51,607 nt of DNA from Alphaproteobacteria bacterium (lineage in GTDB: Bacteria; Pseudomonadota; Alphaproteobacteria; ATCC43930; CGMCC-115725), in assembly GCA_021325525.1 (NCBI GenBank), contig JAJPHB010000039.1:1-51607 (forward strand), in the 5' to 3' direction. How positions within the stretch are numbered: position 1 is the first letter of the stretch; each line of letters opens with the position of its first letter. The notes beneath the pieces are model-generated. The model had not been told where the DNA came from and searched no databases. It saw only the letters and a list, made by a program, of their open reading frames with translations. Below are positions 42,995-51,107 of this stretch, piece after piece. Both the position numbers and the translations under genes were made by a program.

Positions 42995-43070
42995 CCGCCG
43001 CTCCGCCTTCCGCTCCTCGCCCGCCTGGGCTAAAAGCACCTCCGCGGCAGCGAGGGTTCGAGGACGAGGC

Positions 43071-44168
43071 ATGGCGAAGGGTGCCGGAAGCGGCAGGAAC
43101 GGACGGAATGCGCGCCAGAGCTACCGCGAGGCCGGGGTCGACATCGACACCGGCAATGCCCTCGTCGGGGCGATCAAGCCGCTGGCCAAGGCGACGGCGC
43201 GGCGCGGCGCCGATGCCGGGCTCGGCGGGTTCGGCGCGCTCTTCGATCTGAAGGCGGCGGGCTTCCGCGATCCCATCCTCGTCGCCACGACGGACGGTGT
43301 CGGCACCAAGCTCAAGATCGCCATCGCCGCCGGCCGCCACGAGACGATCGGCATCGACCTCGTCGCCATGTGCGTCAACGACCTCGTCGTCCAGGGCGCC
43401 GAGCCTCTCTTCTTCCTCGACTACTACGCCTCCGGGAAGCTCGATGTCGCGACTGGCCGCACCATCATCGCCGGCATCGCCGAAGCCTGCCGCGCTGTCG
43501 GCTGCGCCTTGATCGGCGGCGAGACCGCCGAGATGCCGGGCCTCTATGCCGCCGGCGATTACGACCTCGCCGGCTTCGCCGTCGGCGCGGCGGAGCGCGG
43601 CCAGATTCTCACCGGCGCCGATTGCCGCGAGGGCGACGTCGTCCTCGGCCTCGCTTCGAGCGGGCTGCATTCGAACGGCTTCTCGCTTGTCCGCCGGGTA
43701 GTCGAGACGGCGGGGCTCGCCTACAGCCTCCCCGCGCCCTTCGCCCGTGGGCAATCGCTGGGCGAGGCGCTGCTCACCCCGACCCGGCTCTATGTGAAGA
43801 GCTGCCTTGCCGCCTTGCACGCGGGCGGGGTCAAAGCCTTCGCCCATATCACCGGCGGCGGGCTCTTGGAAAACATTCCGCGCGTGCTGCCGAAGGGGCT
43901 CGCGGCCGCCCTCGACGCCGCGAGCTGGCCGCTGCCGCCGGTCTTCCGCTGGCTCGCCGAGACGGCCGGCATCGCGCCCGAGGAGCTGGCACGCACCTTC
44001 AACTGCGGCATCGGCATGGTCGCCGTGGTCGCGGCCGAGGCCGAACCGGCCGTGACCGAGGCGTTGCGCCGCGAAGGCGAGACCGTCCACCCTGTCGGCC
44101 GGCTGGTCCCGCGCGGCGACGGGCCCGGCGTCGTCATCACCAATATGGCGGGCGCATGGCCCGGCTGA
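43071..44168 (+). CDS. purM: Phosphoribosylformylglycinamidine cyclo-ligase
   Basis: The protein has 365 residues from ATG 43071. Family landmarks are [66 protein letters not shown] and [15 protein letters not shown]. It closes the imidazole ring with ATP to give AIR in purine synthesis. It overlaps purN by 13 bp, the common purMN arrangement. A frame open further upstream lies inside the pentapeptide gene and was rejected. Confidence 0.97.
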   Translation: MAKGAGSGRNGRNARQSYREAGVDIDTGNALVGAIKPLAKATARRGADAGLGGFGALFDLKAAGFRDPILVATTDGVGTKLKIAIAAGRHETIGIDLVAMCVNDLVVQGAEPLFFLDYYASGKLDVATGRTIIAGIAEACRAVGCALIGGETAEMPGLYAAGDYDLAGFAVGAAERGQILTGADCREGDVVLGLASSGLHSNGFSLVRRVVETAGLAYSLPAPFARGQSLGEALLTPTRLYVKSCLAALHAGGVKAFAHITGGGLLENIPRVLPKGLAAALDAASWPLPPVFRWLAETAGIAPEELARTFNCGIGMVAVVAAEAEPAVTEALRREGETVHPVGRLVPRGDGPGVVITNMAGAWPG

Positions 44169-44806
44169 GGACCGCCGTCCTCATCTCGGGGCGCGGCTCC
44201 AACCTGCGGGCGCTCATCGCCGCCTGCGCCGCACCCGATTTCCCGGCCGAGATCGTTGCCGTCATCGCCAATCGCGCGGATGCGGGCGGTCTTGCCCATG
44301 CCGCGGCGGCCGGCATCGCGTCTCGGGTCGTCCCGCATCGCGACTATCCGAGCCGCGAGGCCTTCGATGCGGCGCTCGATGCGGCGCTGCGCCAAGCGGG
44401 GGCGGAGCTCGTCTGCCTCGCCGGCTTCATGCGCCTCTTGACGGCGCCCTTCGTCGAGGCCTGGCGCGACCGCATGATCAACATCCATCCCTCGCTGCTG
44501 CCGGCCTTCCCCGGCCTCCGCACGCATGAGCGCGCGCTCGAAGCCGGCGTCCGCTTCAGCGGCTGCACCGTCCATTATGTGCGGCCGGAGATGGATCTTG
44601 GACCCATCATCCTGCAGGCCGCGGTGCCGGTGCTGCCGCGAGACGACGCGGAGAGGCTTGCCGCGCGAATTCTCGCGGCCGAGCACCGCGCCTATCCGCT
44701 CGCCCTTCGCCTCGTCGCCGAGGGGCGCGCGCCCGTCGTCGGGAACCGTGTGGTTCTTCAGACCGAGCCGCCGGCCATCGAAGCCCTGTTCAATCCGCCG
44801 GGTTGA
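44156..44806 (+). CDS. purN: Phosphoribosylglycinamide formyltransferase
   Basis: The protein has 216 residues from ATG 44156, inside the end of purM. The nucleotide loop [13 protein letters not shown], the formyl-transfer motif [15 protein letters not shown] with Asn and His, and the catalytic Asp in [10 protein letters not shown] are all present. It transfers a formyl group from 10-formyltetrahydrofolate to GAR. Length is normal. Confidence 0.97.
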   Translation: MARLRTAVLISGRGSNLRALIAACAAPDFPAEIVAVIANRADAGGLAHAAAAGIASRVVPHRDYPSREAFDAALDAALRQAGAELVCLAGFMRLLTAPFVEAWRDRMINIHPSLLPAFPGLRTHERALEAGVRFSGCTVHYVRPEMDLGPIILQAAVPVLPRDDAERLAARILAAEHRAYPLALRLVAEGRAPVVGNRVVLQTEPPAIEALFNPPG

Positions 44807-44840
44807 ACGCGCCGAGCTCGCGGGCGCGACGATCCGATGC

Positions 44841-44868
44841 TTGCGAAAATCGGCTCGCGCGCTATACC
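44841..44868 (+). promoter_or_regulatory. Promoter of the cytochrome oxidase subunit IV gene
   Basis: TTGCGA (44841-44846), a 16-bp spacer and TATACC (44863-44868) make a fair sigma-70 promoter after purN and 40 bases before ATG 44908. Confidence 0.45.
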
Positions 44869-44907
44869 TCTGGCCAGCCTTCCTTTTCGGAGCCGAACGG
44901 ACCGCCG

Positions 44908-45030
44908 ATGACGATCGACGCAGAATTGCAGCGCCACAAGGAGACCTGGCACGGCTTCACGACCTTCCTCAAGCTCGGAACCGCAGCCGTGGTCGTCACC
45001 CTCATCCTGATGGCGATCTTCCTGCTCTGA
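44908..45030 (+). CDS. aa3-type cytochrome c oxidase subunit IV
   Basis: The protein has 40 residues from ATG 44908. MTIDAELQRHKETWHGFTTF followed by one hydrophobic helix (LGTAAVVVTLILMAIFLL) is the alphaproteobacterial small subunit IV (COX4_pro_2) of the aa3 oxidase, known from Paracoccus and Rhodobacter. It sits in the inner membrane around the catalytic core and its function is unclear. The other oxidase genes are not nearby, which is usual. It converges on ndk with 21 bp between. Confidence 0.9.
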   Translation: MTIDAELQRHKETWHGFTTFLKLGTAAVVVTLILMAIFLL

Positions 45031-45051
45031 AACCGGCGCGCCCCGGCCGTC

Positions 45052-45474
45052 TCAGGGGCAGATCTCGCTCGCGGCGAAGAAGAAGCCGATCTCGGTCCGG
45101 GCGTTCTCGGGCGAATCGGAGCCGTGCACCGAATTCGCCTCGATCGATTCGGCGAAATCCTTGCGGATGGTGCCGGGAGCGGCATTCGCGGGATTGGTGG
45201 CGCCCATGATCTCGCGGTTGAGCGCGACGGCGTTCTCGCCCTCCAGCACCTGCACGACGACGGGCCCCGAAGTCATGAAGGCAACGAGGTCGCGGAAGAA
45301 CGGCCGCTCGCGGTGGACCGCGTAGAATTGCTCGGCCATCTCGCGCGACAGGCGCAGGCGCTTTTGCGCGATGATGCGGAGGCCGCGCTCCTCGAAACGC
45401 GCATTGATCTTGCCGGTGAGGTTCCGGCGCGTCGCGTCCGGCTTGATGATCGAAAGCGTGCGTTCGGTGGCCAT
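45052..45474 (-). CDS. ndk: Nucleoside diphosphate kinase
   Basis: The protein has 140 residues from ATG 45474. [18 protein letters not shown] at the start, [19 protein letters not shown] and the phospho-histidine His117 in [15 protein letters not shown] are standard. It moves phosphate from ATP to other nucleoside diphosphates. An in-frame lead to 45891 runs through a repeat element and was rejected. On the minus strand TTGCCG (45547-45542), 18 bp and TATAAC (45523-45518) form a likely promoter. Confidence 0.97.
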   Translation of the reverse strand: MATERTLSIIKPDATRRNLTGKINARFEERGLRIIAQKRLRLSREMAEQFYAVHRERPFFRDLVAFMTSGPVVVQVLEGENAVALNREIMGATNPANAAPGTIRKDFAESIEANSVHGSDSPENARTEIGFFFAASEICP

Positions 45475-45582
45475 AGGGGACAGCGTCTCCAGCTCGGCTG
45501 TGGCAAAATTGCGCGGGGTTATAGCCGCATCGCGCGCGCGCCGGCAACAACGCAGGCCGAGGAGGGCTCCGGAAGCGGCGCC

Positions 45583-45619
45583 AACCCTCACCCTGCCCTC
45601 TCCCGCAAGCGGGAGAGGG
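45583..45619. repeat. Palindromic intergenic repeat, copy 1
   Basis: The element starts with AACCCTCACCCT (45583-45594) and contains a perfect 11-bp inverted repeat: CCCTCTCCCGC (45596-45606), loop AA, GCGGGAGAGGG (45609-45619). It lies between ndk and the transglycosylase gene. The same 12-base lead appears at 46579-46590, so it is a dispersed family and not a one-off terminator. Confidence 0.8.
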
Positions 45620-45697
45620 TTCATCAGGTCGAGCAGCGCCGAGCCTTGCCGTGATGGCGCGCCGGCGCGGCCGGGCGCATAATGGGGCCCTCGCCCG

Positions 45698-46531
45698 ATG
45701 TCCTCATCCGCCGCCGCCAGACTCCCGTCGCGCCGAACGCCTCGCCGCCGGGCCCGGACCCGGTTCGGGCGCCGTTTCCGGCGCTGGCGGAAGGGCGCCA
45801 CTGCGGCCTGGCGCCGTTTCCGCGTGGCCCCGCCGGCGCTGCGCGGCTTCATTGTCGCCGCCCTGGTGCTCGCGAGCCTCGCCGCGGCCAATCTCGTCTA
45901 TCATGTCGCGCGCAAGCCGACGGAGATGCTGTTTCCGGTGAGCGGCGCCCTCGACAAGCCGCCCGCCGAGACTTGGCGCGACTATGCGCCGCTGTTCCGC
46001 GAATATTCCACCGCCGCCATCCCGCCCGAGCTGCTGGCGGCGCTGGCGCAGATCGAAGGGGCCGGCAATCCGGTGGCGCATACCTACTGGCGCTGGCGCC
46101 TCGACTGGCATCCTTTCGCGATCTGGGCGCCGGCCTCGAGCGCCGTCGGCATGTATCAGATGACCGACGCCGCCTTCGCCGAGGCGCGGCGCTACTGCAT
46201 CCGCGACCATCGCGTCGTCGCCGACGGGTGCTGGTGGACGGGGCTCTATACGCGAATCCTGCCGAGCCACGCCGTCGCGCTGACCGCGATCTATCTCGAC
46301 CGCAACGTTGCGGCGGTTCTCGGCGATCGGAGCCCCCCGGCGAGCCCGCGGCAAACCGCGGCCCTCGCCGCCCTCATCCATCTCTGCGGCACGGGCCCGG
46401 CTAAGGCCTATCTCCGCCACGGCTTCCGCCTCGCGCCCGGCGAGCGCTGCGGCGACCACGACCCGGCGCGCTACCTCGCCCGCGTCGCCGAGATGGAACA
46501 GGAGTTTCGACGGCTCGCCGAAGGAAGATAG
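45698..46531 (+). CDS. Membrane-anchored lytic transglycosylase-like protein
   Basis: The protein has 277 residues from ATG 45698. The first 47 residues are very rich in arginine and would stay in the cytoplasm; a membrane segment follows (48-69). The periplasmic part has the SLT-like pattern [20 protein letters not shown] with candidate catalytic Glu120, then [19 protein letters not shown], which matches the G(L/M)(M/Y)Q motif. It should cleave peptidoglycan glycan strands. A Trp-rich loop ([16 protein letters not shown]-like, about 127-143) is unusual. The start is uncertain because of the basic lead. Confidence 0.75.
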   Translation: MSSSAAARLPSRRTPRRRARTRFGRRFRRWRKGATAAWRRFRVAPPALRGFIVAALVLASLAAANLVYHVARKPTEMLFPVSGALDKPPAETWRDYAPLFREYSTAAIPPELLAALAQIEGAGNPVAHTYWRWRLDWHPFAIWAPASSAVGMYQMTDAAFAEARRYCIRDHRVVADGCWWTGLYTRILPSHAVALTAIYLDRNVAAVLGDRSPPASPRQTAALAALIHLCGTGPAKAYLRHGFRLAPGERCGDHDPARYLARVAEMEQEFRRLAEGR

Positions 46532-46567
46532 GTTTTATTGCATACGTCCGCCGCTTTTGAGGCGCAC

Positions 46568-47713
46568 TCAGCGCGCCGAACCCTCACCCTCCCCGTGCTC
46601 CGCACGGATCCCATCCTTCCCCCATGAAGGGAGAGAGCGGTTGAGCGCCACGACCCGATCGAGCTGCGCGAAGGTGCATTGGGCGGGCGCCTTGTCGGGG
46701 CGCCAGCGCAGGAGCGTGGTGCCGTGGCGAAAGCGGCCGCCGGTCATCTGGTCGTAGCGCACCTCGACGACGAGCACCGGCCGCAGCGGCTGCCATTCGG
46801 CGGAGCGCGCGCCGCTCCACCGGCTGGGGGCGCCGGGCGCCTTGCCGGTGAAGCCCGGCGGCTCGGTGAGCGCTTCGAGGCGCTGCGTCAGCGCCGAGCG
46901 CTCGGCATCGCGGATCGTCGCGGTGAAGCCGACATGGTCGAGCTTCCCTGCCTCGTCGTAGAGGCCGAGAAGGAGCGAGCCCACCTCGCGGCTGCGGCTC
47001 TCGTAGCGGAAGCCGCCGACGACGCAGTCGGCGCTCCGCCGCTGCTTCACCTTGACCATCCTGCGCTCGCCCGGACGGTAGGAGTCGTCGCGGCGCTTGG
47101 CGACGATCCCGTCGAGAGCGCCGCCGAGACCATCGAACCAGCGCCGCGCCACGGCCGGGTCGGCGGTCGAGGGCGAAAGCAGGAGCCGGTTCTCCTCGCC
47201 CATCCCGCCATGGAACGCCTCCAGCGCCGCCCGGCGCCGGGCGAGCGGCACGTCCAGCAACACGCGTCCCTCGATGAGAAGCGCATCGAAGAGGATGAAG
47301 ACGGCAGGCGTCTCGGCCGCGAGCTTGCGGATGCGGCTCTCGGCCGGATGGAGCCGCGCTTGCAGCGCATCGAAGGAGAGCGTGCCTTCGACCGGGACGG
47401 CGAGTTCACCGTCGAGGACGAAGCGCTCTGTGGCGAGGCCGCGCAGAAGCGCCACGATCTCGGGAAAGTACCGCGTCAGCGGCTTTCCCGATTTGGCGCG
47501 CAACTCGACCGCGCGCCCGGCACGGAAGGCAAGGCAGCGGAAGCCGTCCCATTTCGGCTCGTATTGCCAGCCCTCCCCGACCGGCAGGCTGTCCGCGAGC
47601 CGCGCCTCCATGGCCGGGGTGCCGACCGGCACCGGGAGCGCCGCGTGGGCGCGAGATCGCGTGTTGACGTGCAAGTGCGGCTCGCATCTAGCCGTTGACG
47701 ATCGTGCCGCCAT
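46568..47713 (-). CDS. ATP-dependent DNA ligase, LigC-like, single-domain
   Basis: The protein has 381 residues from ATG 47713, which overlaps the end of the SDR gene by 26 bp; later non-ATG starts are possible. The adenylation motif EPKWDGFR carries Lys54, and DGELAV, FDALLIEG, DGIVAKRRD and KVKQRRSADCVVGG are the later ligase motifs. A C-terminal OB fold follows (about 230-350). There is no polymerase or nuclease domain, so it resembles LigC and not full LigD. No Ku gene is in the window. The last 22 residues are encoded by a repeat element that supplies the stop. Confidence 0.87.
   Translation of the reverse strand: MAARSSTARCEPHLHVNTRSRAHAALPVPVGTPAMEARLADSLPVGEGWQYEPKWDGFRCLAFRAGRAVELRAKSGKPLTRYFPEIVALLRGLATERFVLDGELAVPVEGTLSFDALQARLHPAESRIRKLAAETPAVFILFDALLIEGRVLLDVPLARRRAALEAFHGGMGEENRLLLSPSTADPAVARRWFDGLGGALDGIVAKRRDDSYRPGERRMVKVKQRRSADCVVGGFRYESRSREVGSLLLGLYDEAGKLDHVGFTATIRDAERSALTQRLEALTEPPGFTGKAPGAPSRWSGARSAEWQPLRPVLVVEVRYDQMTGGRFRHGTTLLRWRPDKAPAQCTFAQLDRVVALNRSLPSWGKDGIRAEHGEGEGSAR
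46579..46638. repeat. Palindromic intergenic repeat, copy 2, reaching into the ligase gene
   Basis: AACCCTCACCCT (46579-46590) is identical to the lead of the copy at 45583. Two small hairpins follow: CGTGC-TCC-GCACG (46594-46606) and CCTTC/GAAGG (46615-46630). On the minus strand the ligase reading frame runs through it and ends at 46568. Confidence 0.7.
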
Positions 47714-48542
47714 TGGGATGGAGCACTTGGCCCGTCATGTAACTCGCATCCTTGGAGGCGAGGAAGACGAAGGAGGTCGCGACCTCCCAGGGCTGACCCG
47801 CCCGGCCGAGCGGCACATTCGCGCCTTGCTTTGCGACATGATCGGGCGGGAAGCTCGCCGGGATGAGCGGCGTCCAGATGGGGCCGGGCGCTACGGCGTT
47901 GACGCGGATCTTGCGCTCGGCCAGCTTCATCGCCAGCGAGCGCGTAAAGGCGACGATCGCCCCCTTGGTCGCGGAATAGTCGATGAGGACGGGATTGCCC
48001 TTATAGGCCGTCACCGACGTCGTGTTGATGATGGCGGCGCTTTCGGCAAGATGCGGCAGCGCCGCCTGGGTCATGAAGACATAGCCGAAGATGTTGGTGC
48101 GGAAGGTGCGGGTGAGCTGCTCCTCGCTGATCTTCTCGAGCTCCTGCGCCACATGCTGCTCGCCCGCATTGTTGACGAGGACATCGAGCCGGCCGAATTC
48201 GCGGATGACCTTGCCCACGGCATCGCGACAGTAGCGGCGCGAGCCGACATCGCCCGGCAGCAGGAGGCAGCGCCGCCTCGCCTCCTCGACAAGCACCTTT
48301 GTCTCGGCGGCGTCCTCGTGCTCTTCGAGATAGAGGACGGCGAGATCGGCGCCCTCGCGAGCGAAGAGCGCGGCGACCGCGGGGCCGATGCCGCTGTCGC
48401 CGCCGGTGACGATCGCGACCTTGCCGGCGAGCTTGCCGGCGCCCTTGTAGCCGCCGGGCGGCAGGCTCTCGGGGCGCGGCGTCATCGCCGCTTCGCTGCC
48501 CGGCAGTTCCTGCTTCTGCGGCGGCCGCTGCTGCTCCGGCAT
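47688..48542 (-). CDS. SDR family oxidoreductase (YghA / general stress protein 39 type)
   Basis: The protein has 284 residues from ATG 48542, with GGGAGG upstream. After a Gln/Pro-rich lead of about 37 residues, found in this SDR subgroup, the cofactor loop TGGDSGIG (46-53) and NNAG (124-127) appear. The catalytic residues are Ser176, Tyr189 and Lys193 (YSATK). It reduces or oxidises a small substrate with NAD(P)H; the subgroup is often stress-induced. It overlaps the ligase gene and lies 11 bp after a very small gene. Substrate unknown. Confidence 0.93.
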   Translation of the reverse strand: MPEQQRPPQKQELPGSEAAMTPRPESLPPGGYKGAGKLAGKVAIVTGGDSGIGPAVAALFAREGADLAVLYLEEHEDAAETKVLVEEARRRCLLLPGDVGSRRYCRDAVGKVIREFGRLDVLVNNAGEQHVAQELEKISEEQLTRTFRTNIFGYVFMTQAALPHLAESAAIINTTSVTAYKGNPVLIDYSATKGAIVAFTRSLAMKLAERKIRVNAVAPGPIWTPLIPASFPPDHVAKQGANVPLGRAGQPWEVATSFVFLASKDASYMTGQVLHPNGGTIVNG

Positions 48543-48553
48543 CGCGGCCTCCC

Positions 48554-48625
48554 TCAGCCCTCAGCGCCGGAGCCGTTGCGCGCCCCGCCTTGGCGATGCT
48601 CCTTGCCCTCGCTCTTCTCTGCCAT
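48554..48625 (-). CDS. Putative 23-residue hydrophilic peptide
   Basis: ATG 48625 to TGA 48554 encodes MAEKSEGKEHRQGGARNGSG plus three residues. A GAGGAG ribosome-binding site sits about nine bases upstream, stronger than that of many genes here. The peptide is charged and glycine-rich, without a signal or hydrophobic part. It lies 11 bp before the SDR gene and could be a leader peptide or a small stress protein. I do not recognise a family, and it is too short for a confident call. Confidence 0.45.
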   Translation of the reverse strand: MAEKSEGKEHRQGGARNGSGAEG

Positions 48626-48714
48626 CTCGCTCTCCTCGCTGCGTGCCGTCTCCATTCCGGAAACGCCGCGGCGAGGACGAGGTTCTGGATGAGTTTGGCA
48701 ATGACGGGAGACGC

Positions 48715-48852
48715 TCAGTATCCGCCGCCGCCGCCATCGCCGCTGCGTGCGACTGGCTCGGCGCCGGACCCGGTCGGCGCCGGCCGCGAGCAGCCCGCCG
48801 CCAGCGCCATCATGAGGACGAGGGCGATCAGAGCGATGCGAAATCCGTTCAT
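48715..48852 (-). CDS. Small lipoprotein, 45 residues
   Basis: ATG 48852 to TGA 48715 encodes a protein that starts MNGFRIALIALVLMMALAAG and is followed by Cys21, a clear lipobox (LAAGC). The mature part has about 25 residues: a Pro/Thr/Ala stretch, then a glycine run ending in tyrosine. Such tiny lipoproteins usually anchor in the outer membrane and have unknown roles. It lies upstream of the small peptide and SDR genes on the same strand and downstream of the glyoxalase II-like gene. Confidence 0.7.
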   Translation of the reverse strand: MNGFRIALIALVLMMALAAGCSRPAPTGSGAEPVARSGDGGGGGY

Positions 48853-48965
48853 GACGTGCCTCCAGCCGGTGATGGAAGCAAATCATAGCCGCACCGCCCC
48901 CGGCCGGCGCGGGGTGGGCGATCACATCGCCGCGAGGAGCGGCTGGCGCGCGGCTGCGCCCGGGC

Positions 48966-49757
48966 TCACCACTTGTTGCGGAGCTCGCGCAGCTTCAGGA
49001 ACACGGTCTTGGGATCGGGATGCTCGGGAAGGTCCGGGAAGGCTTCGCGCAGGCGCCTCAAGACTGAAGGGCTCGACAGGCGGAAGAAGGTGTTGTTCTC
49101 CTTCTCCAGCCCCAAGGTGGTGACGAGCGCCCGCGACGGGTCCTGGCGCTCCATATCGGGCAGCATCGCCTTCGCCTTGGCGTTTTCCGGCTCGCGGTCG
49201 AGAGTGAAGCGGAGGTTGTTGGCGATGTAGTCGTGGCCGGGATAGACGAGGGTCGCGTCCGGGAGCTTCGCGAGCTGGGCGGCGAAGGTGTTGTAGAGCT
49301 CGGCCGGATGGCCGCCATTGTGGCAATTGCCGGCGCCGGCATTGAAGAGCGTGTCGCCGCAGAAGAGCGCCGGCCGGTCGCCATGCGCCAAGAGGCAGAT
49401 ATGCGACATCGTGTGGCCGGGCGTATCGAGGCATTCGAGCTCGACCGTCCTCCCGATCTTGACGACGTCGCCGGCGGCAAGGCCGCGATCGATGCCGCGG
49501 ATCTTGTCCTTGGCCTTCGCATGCGCCAGCAGCTTGGCGCCGGTCGCCGCCACCATCGGCCCGTTGCCGCCGGTGTGGTCGCCATGCTCGTGCGTGTTCA
49601 GAATCTGGGTGATCCGCCAGCCTTTCGCTTTGGCCGCGGCGAGGCATTTCTCGTGATCGAGCGGATCGACCGCGAGGGCTTCGCCCGTCTCGGGGCAAGC
49701 GATGAGGTAGTTGAAGTTGCGATAGGCATTCGCGGTCCAGATCTGCTCGACGAGCAT
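48966..49757 (-). CDS. gloB: Glyoxalase II-like metallo-beta-lactamase hydrolase
   Basis: The protein has 263 residues from ATG 49757. The metal-binding motif is THEHGDHTGG (H56, H58, D60, H61), with later ligands in PGHTMSHICL, FCGDTLF and YPGHDYI. A C-terminal helical domain (about 185-263) with FTLDREPENAKA and ENNTFFRL fits hydroxyacylglutathione hydrolase, which splits S-lactoylglutathione in methylglyoxal detoxification. The first motif has Glu where glyoxalase II usually has His (THHH). It is divergent from the TAXI gene. Confidence 0.9.
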   Translation of the reverse strand: MLVEQIWTANAYRNFNYLIACPETGEALAVDPLDHEKCLAAAKAKGWRITQILNTHEHGDHTGGNGPMVAATGAKLLAHAKAKDKIRGIDRGLAAGDVVKIGRTVELECLDTPGHTMSHICLLAHGDRPALFCGDTLFNAGAGNCHNGGHPAELYNTFAAQLAKLPDATLVYPGHDYIANNLRFTLDREPENAKAKAMLPDMERQDPSRALVTTLGLEKENNTFFRLSSPSVLRRLREAFPDLPEHPDPKTVFLKLRELRNKW

Positions 49758-49870
49758 CGTTTGCCCTCCCGTCTTCGACCTTCGAAAGTGTAGGTCCGCG
49801 GCGGGCGCATTGCCAGAGCATCGACCGTTGCCGTAATGGGCAAGATTCCCTTCAAGACTTCGCTCCTCTT

Positions 49871-49879
49871 TGCTATAAT
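49871..49879 (+). promoter_or_regulatory. Extended -10 promoter of the TAXI gene
   Basis: TGCTATAAT (49871-49879) is a perfect extended -10 in a GC-rich genome. The -35 region (49851-49856, TTCAAG) is weak, as often seen with extended -10 promoters. Transcription should start near 49886, leaving a leader of about 70 bases before ATG 49958. Confidence 0.65.
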
Positions 49880-49957
49880 ATTGTCACAAGATTGAACCTC
49901 CGATCTCATCGGCACCGCCGATCGACAACAACAAACGGAGGCAACGGGGAGGCTAAG

Positions 49958-51067
49958 ATGTTGCGAAGAGCCGCGCTCTTTTCGGCGTGGGTCGCCTGCG
50001 GGCTCGCCTTCGGCTTACCGGCGGCGGCGCAGAGCGACAATCTGAAGAGAGAGACCAATCGCGGCGTCATCGGCGTCATCAGCGGCGGCGTCGACGGCAC
50101 CTATGTCCGCATCGCCGCCGACCTCTCGGCCGTGCTGGAAGAGCCCGGCACCTTGCGCGTGCTGCCGGTGCTGGGCAAAGGGTCGGTCCAGAACCTCGCC
50201 GACCTCCTCTATCTGCGCGGCATCGATGTCGGCATCGTCCAGTCGGATGTCCTCGCCTATGTCCGGCGCGAGAAGCTCTATCCCGGCCTCGAATCGCGCG
50301 TTCAATACATCGCCAAGCTCTACAATGAAGAGCTGCACCTCCTGGCCGGCAAGGACATCAATTCGGTCAACGACCTCGCCGGCAAAACGGTGAATTTCGA
50401 CGTCAAAGGCAGCGGCACCTACATGACCGCGACCCTCATCTTCGACGCCCTCCACATCAAGGTCGTGCCGGTCAGCGACGACCAGGCGCTGGCGCTGGAG
50501 AAGGTGCGCAAGGGCGAGACCGCGGCGCTCGTCTATGTCGCCGGCAAGCCGGCGCGGCTCTTCCGCGACTTGAAGGCGGAAGACGGCGTCCATTTCCTGC
50601 CGATCCCGCAGACCCCGGAGATCCTGCAGACCTACCTGCCCTCGCAGCTGACGCCGGCGGACTACCAGCTCCTGTCGGCGCCCATCGACACGGTCGCGGT
50701 CGGCGCCGTGATGGCGGTCATCTCCTTCCCGCCGCAGTCGGAGCGCTATCACAACCTCGCGCGTTTTGCCGAGGCGTTCTTCAGCAAGTTCCCGTCCTTC
50801 CTCGAAGCGCCGCGCCATCCGAAATGGAAGGAGGTCAACCTCTCGGCCCAGCTTCCCGGATGGACCCGCTTTCCGCCCGCCGAGGCGTGGCTGAAGCGCC
50901 AGGGGACGATGGAGCGCTTGGCCGCGGATACGCGGCTGCGCCAGGCCTTCGACGCCTTCCTCGACGAGCAGTCTAAGGCGATCGGCCGGGTCGAGACCGC
51001 CGAGCAGAAGAAGATCATGTTCGAGCAGTTTTTGCGCTGGCAGGAGAAGCAGCCGCAACTGCAATAG
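49958..51067 (+). CDS. TAXI family TRAP transporter solute-binding protein
   Basis: The protein has 369 residues from ATG 49958, preceded by GGGGAGG (49946-49952). A signal peptide (about 1-25, PAAAQ) directs it to the periplasm. VIGVISGGVDGTYVRIAADL near the start, the middle LPVLGKGSVQNLADLLYLRG and DVGIVQSDVLAYVR match TAXI solute-binding proteins of TRAP transporters. The C-terminal portion (about 285-369) is helical and longer than in classic members. No TRAP permease gene is within the visible downstream 540 bases. The ligand is unknown. Confidence 0.85.
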   Translation: MLRRAALFSAWVACGLAFGLPAAAQSDNLKRETNRGVIGVISGGVDGTYVRIAADLSAVLEEPGTLRVLPVLGKGSVQNLADLLYLRGIDVGIVQSDVLAYVRREKLYPGLESRVQYIAKLYNEELHLLAGKDINSVNDLAGKTVNFDVKGSGTYMTATLIFDALHIKVVPVSDDQALALEKVRKGETAALVYVAGKPARLFRDLKAEDGVHFLPIPQTPEILQTYLPSQLTPADYQLLSAPIDTVAVGAVMAVISFPPQSERYHNLARFAEAFFSKFPSFLEAPRHPKWKEVNLSAQLPGWTRFPPAEAWLKRQGTMERLAADTRLRQAFDAFLDEQSKAIGRVETAEQKKIMFEQFLRWQEKQPQLQ

Positions 51068-51107
51068 CGCCCGGCCTCGCTCCGCCGGTCGCCTCAGGAG
51101 GCGCGCC

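Noticed and set aside
45052-45891. Longer ndk frame reaching 45891
   Set aside because: The extra residues come from the palindromic repeat and the transglycosylase gene; the family begins at [14 protein letters not shown] (45474).
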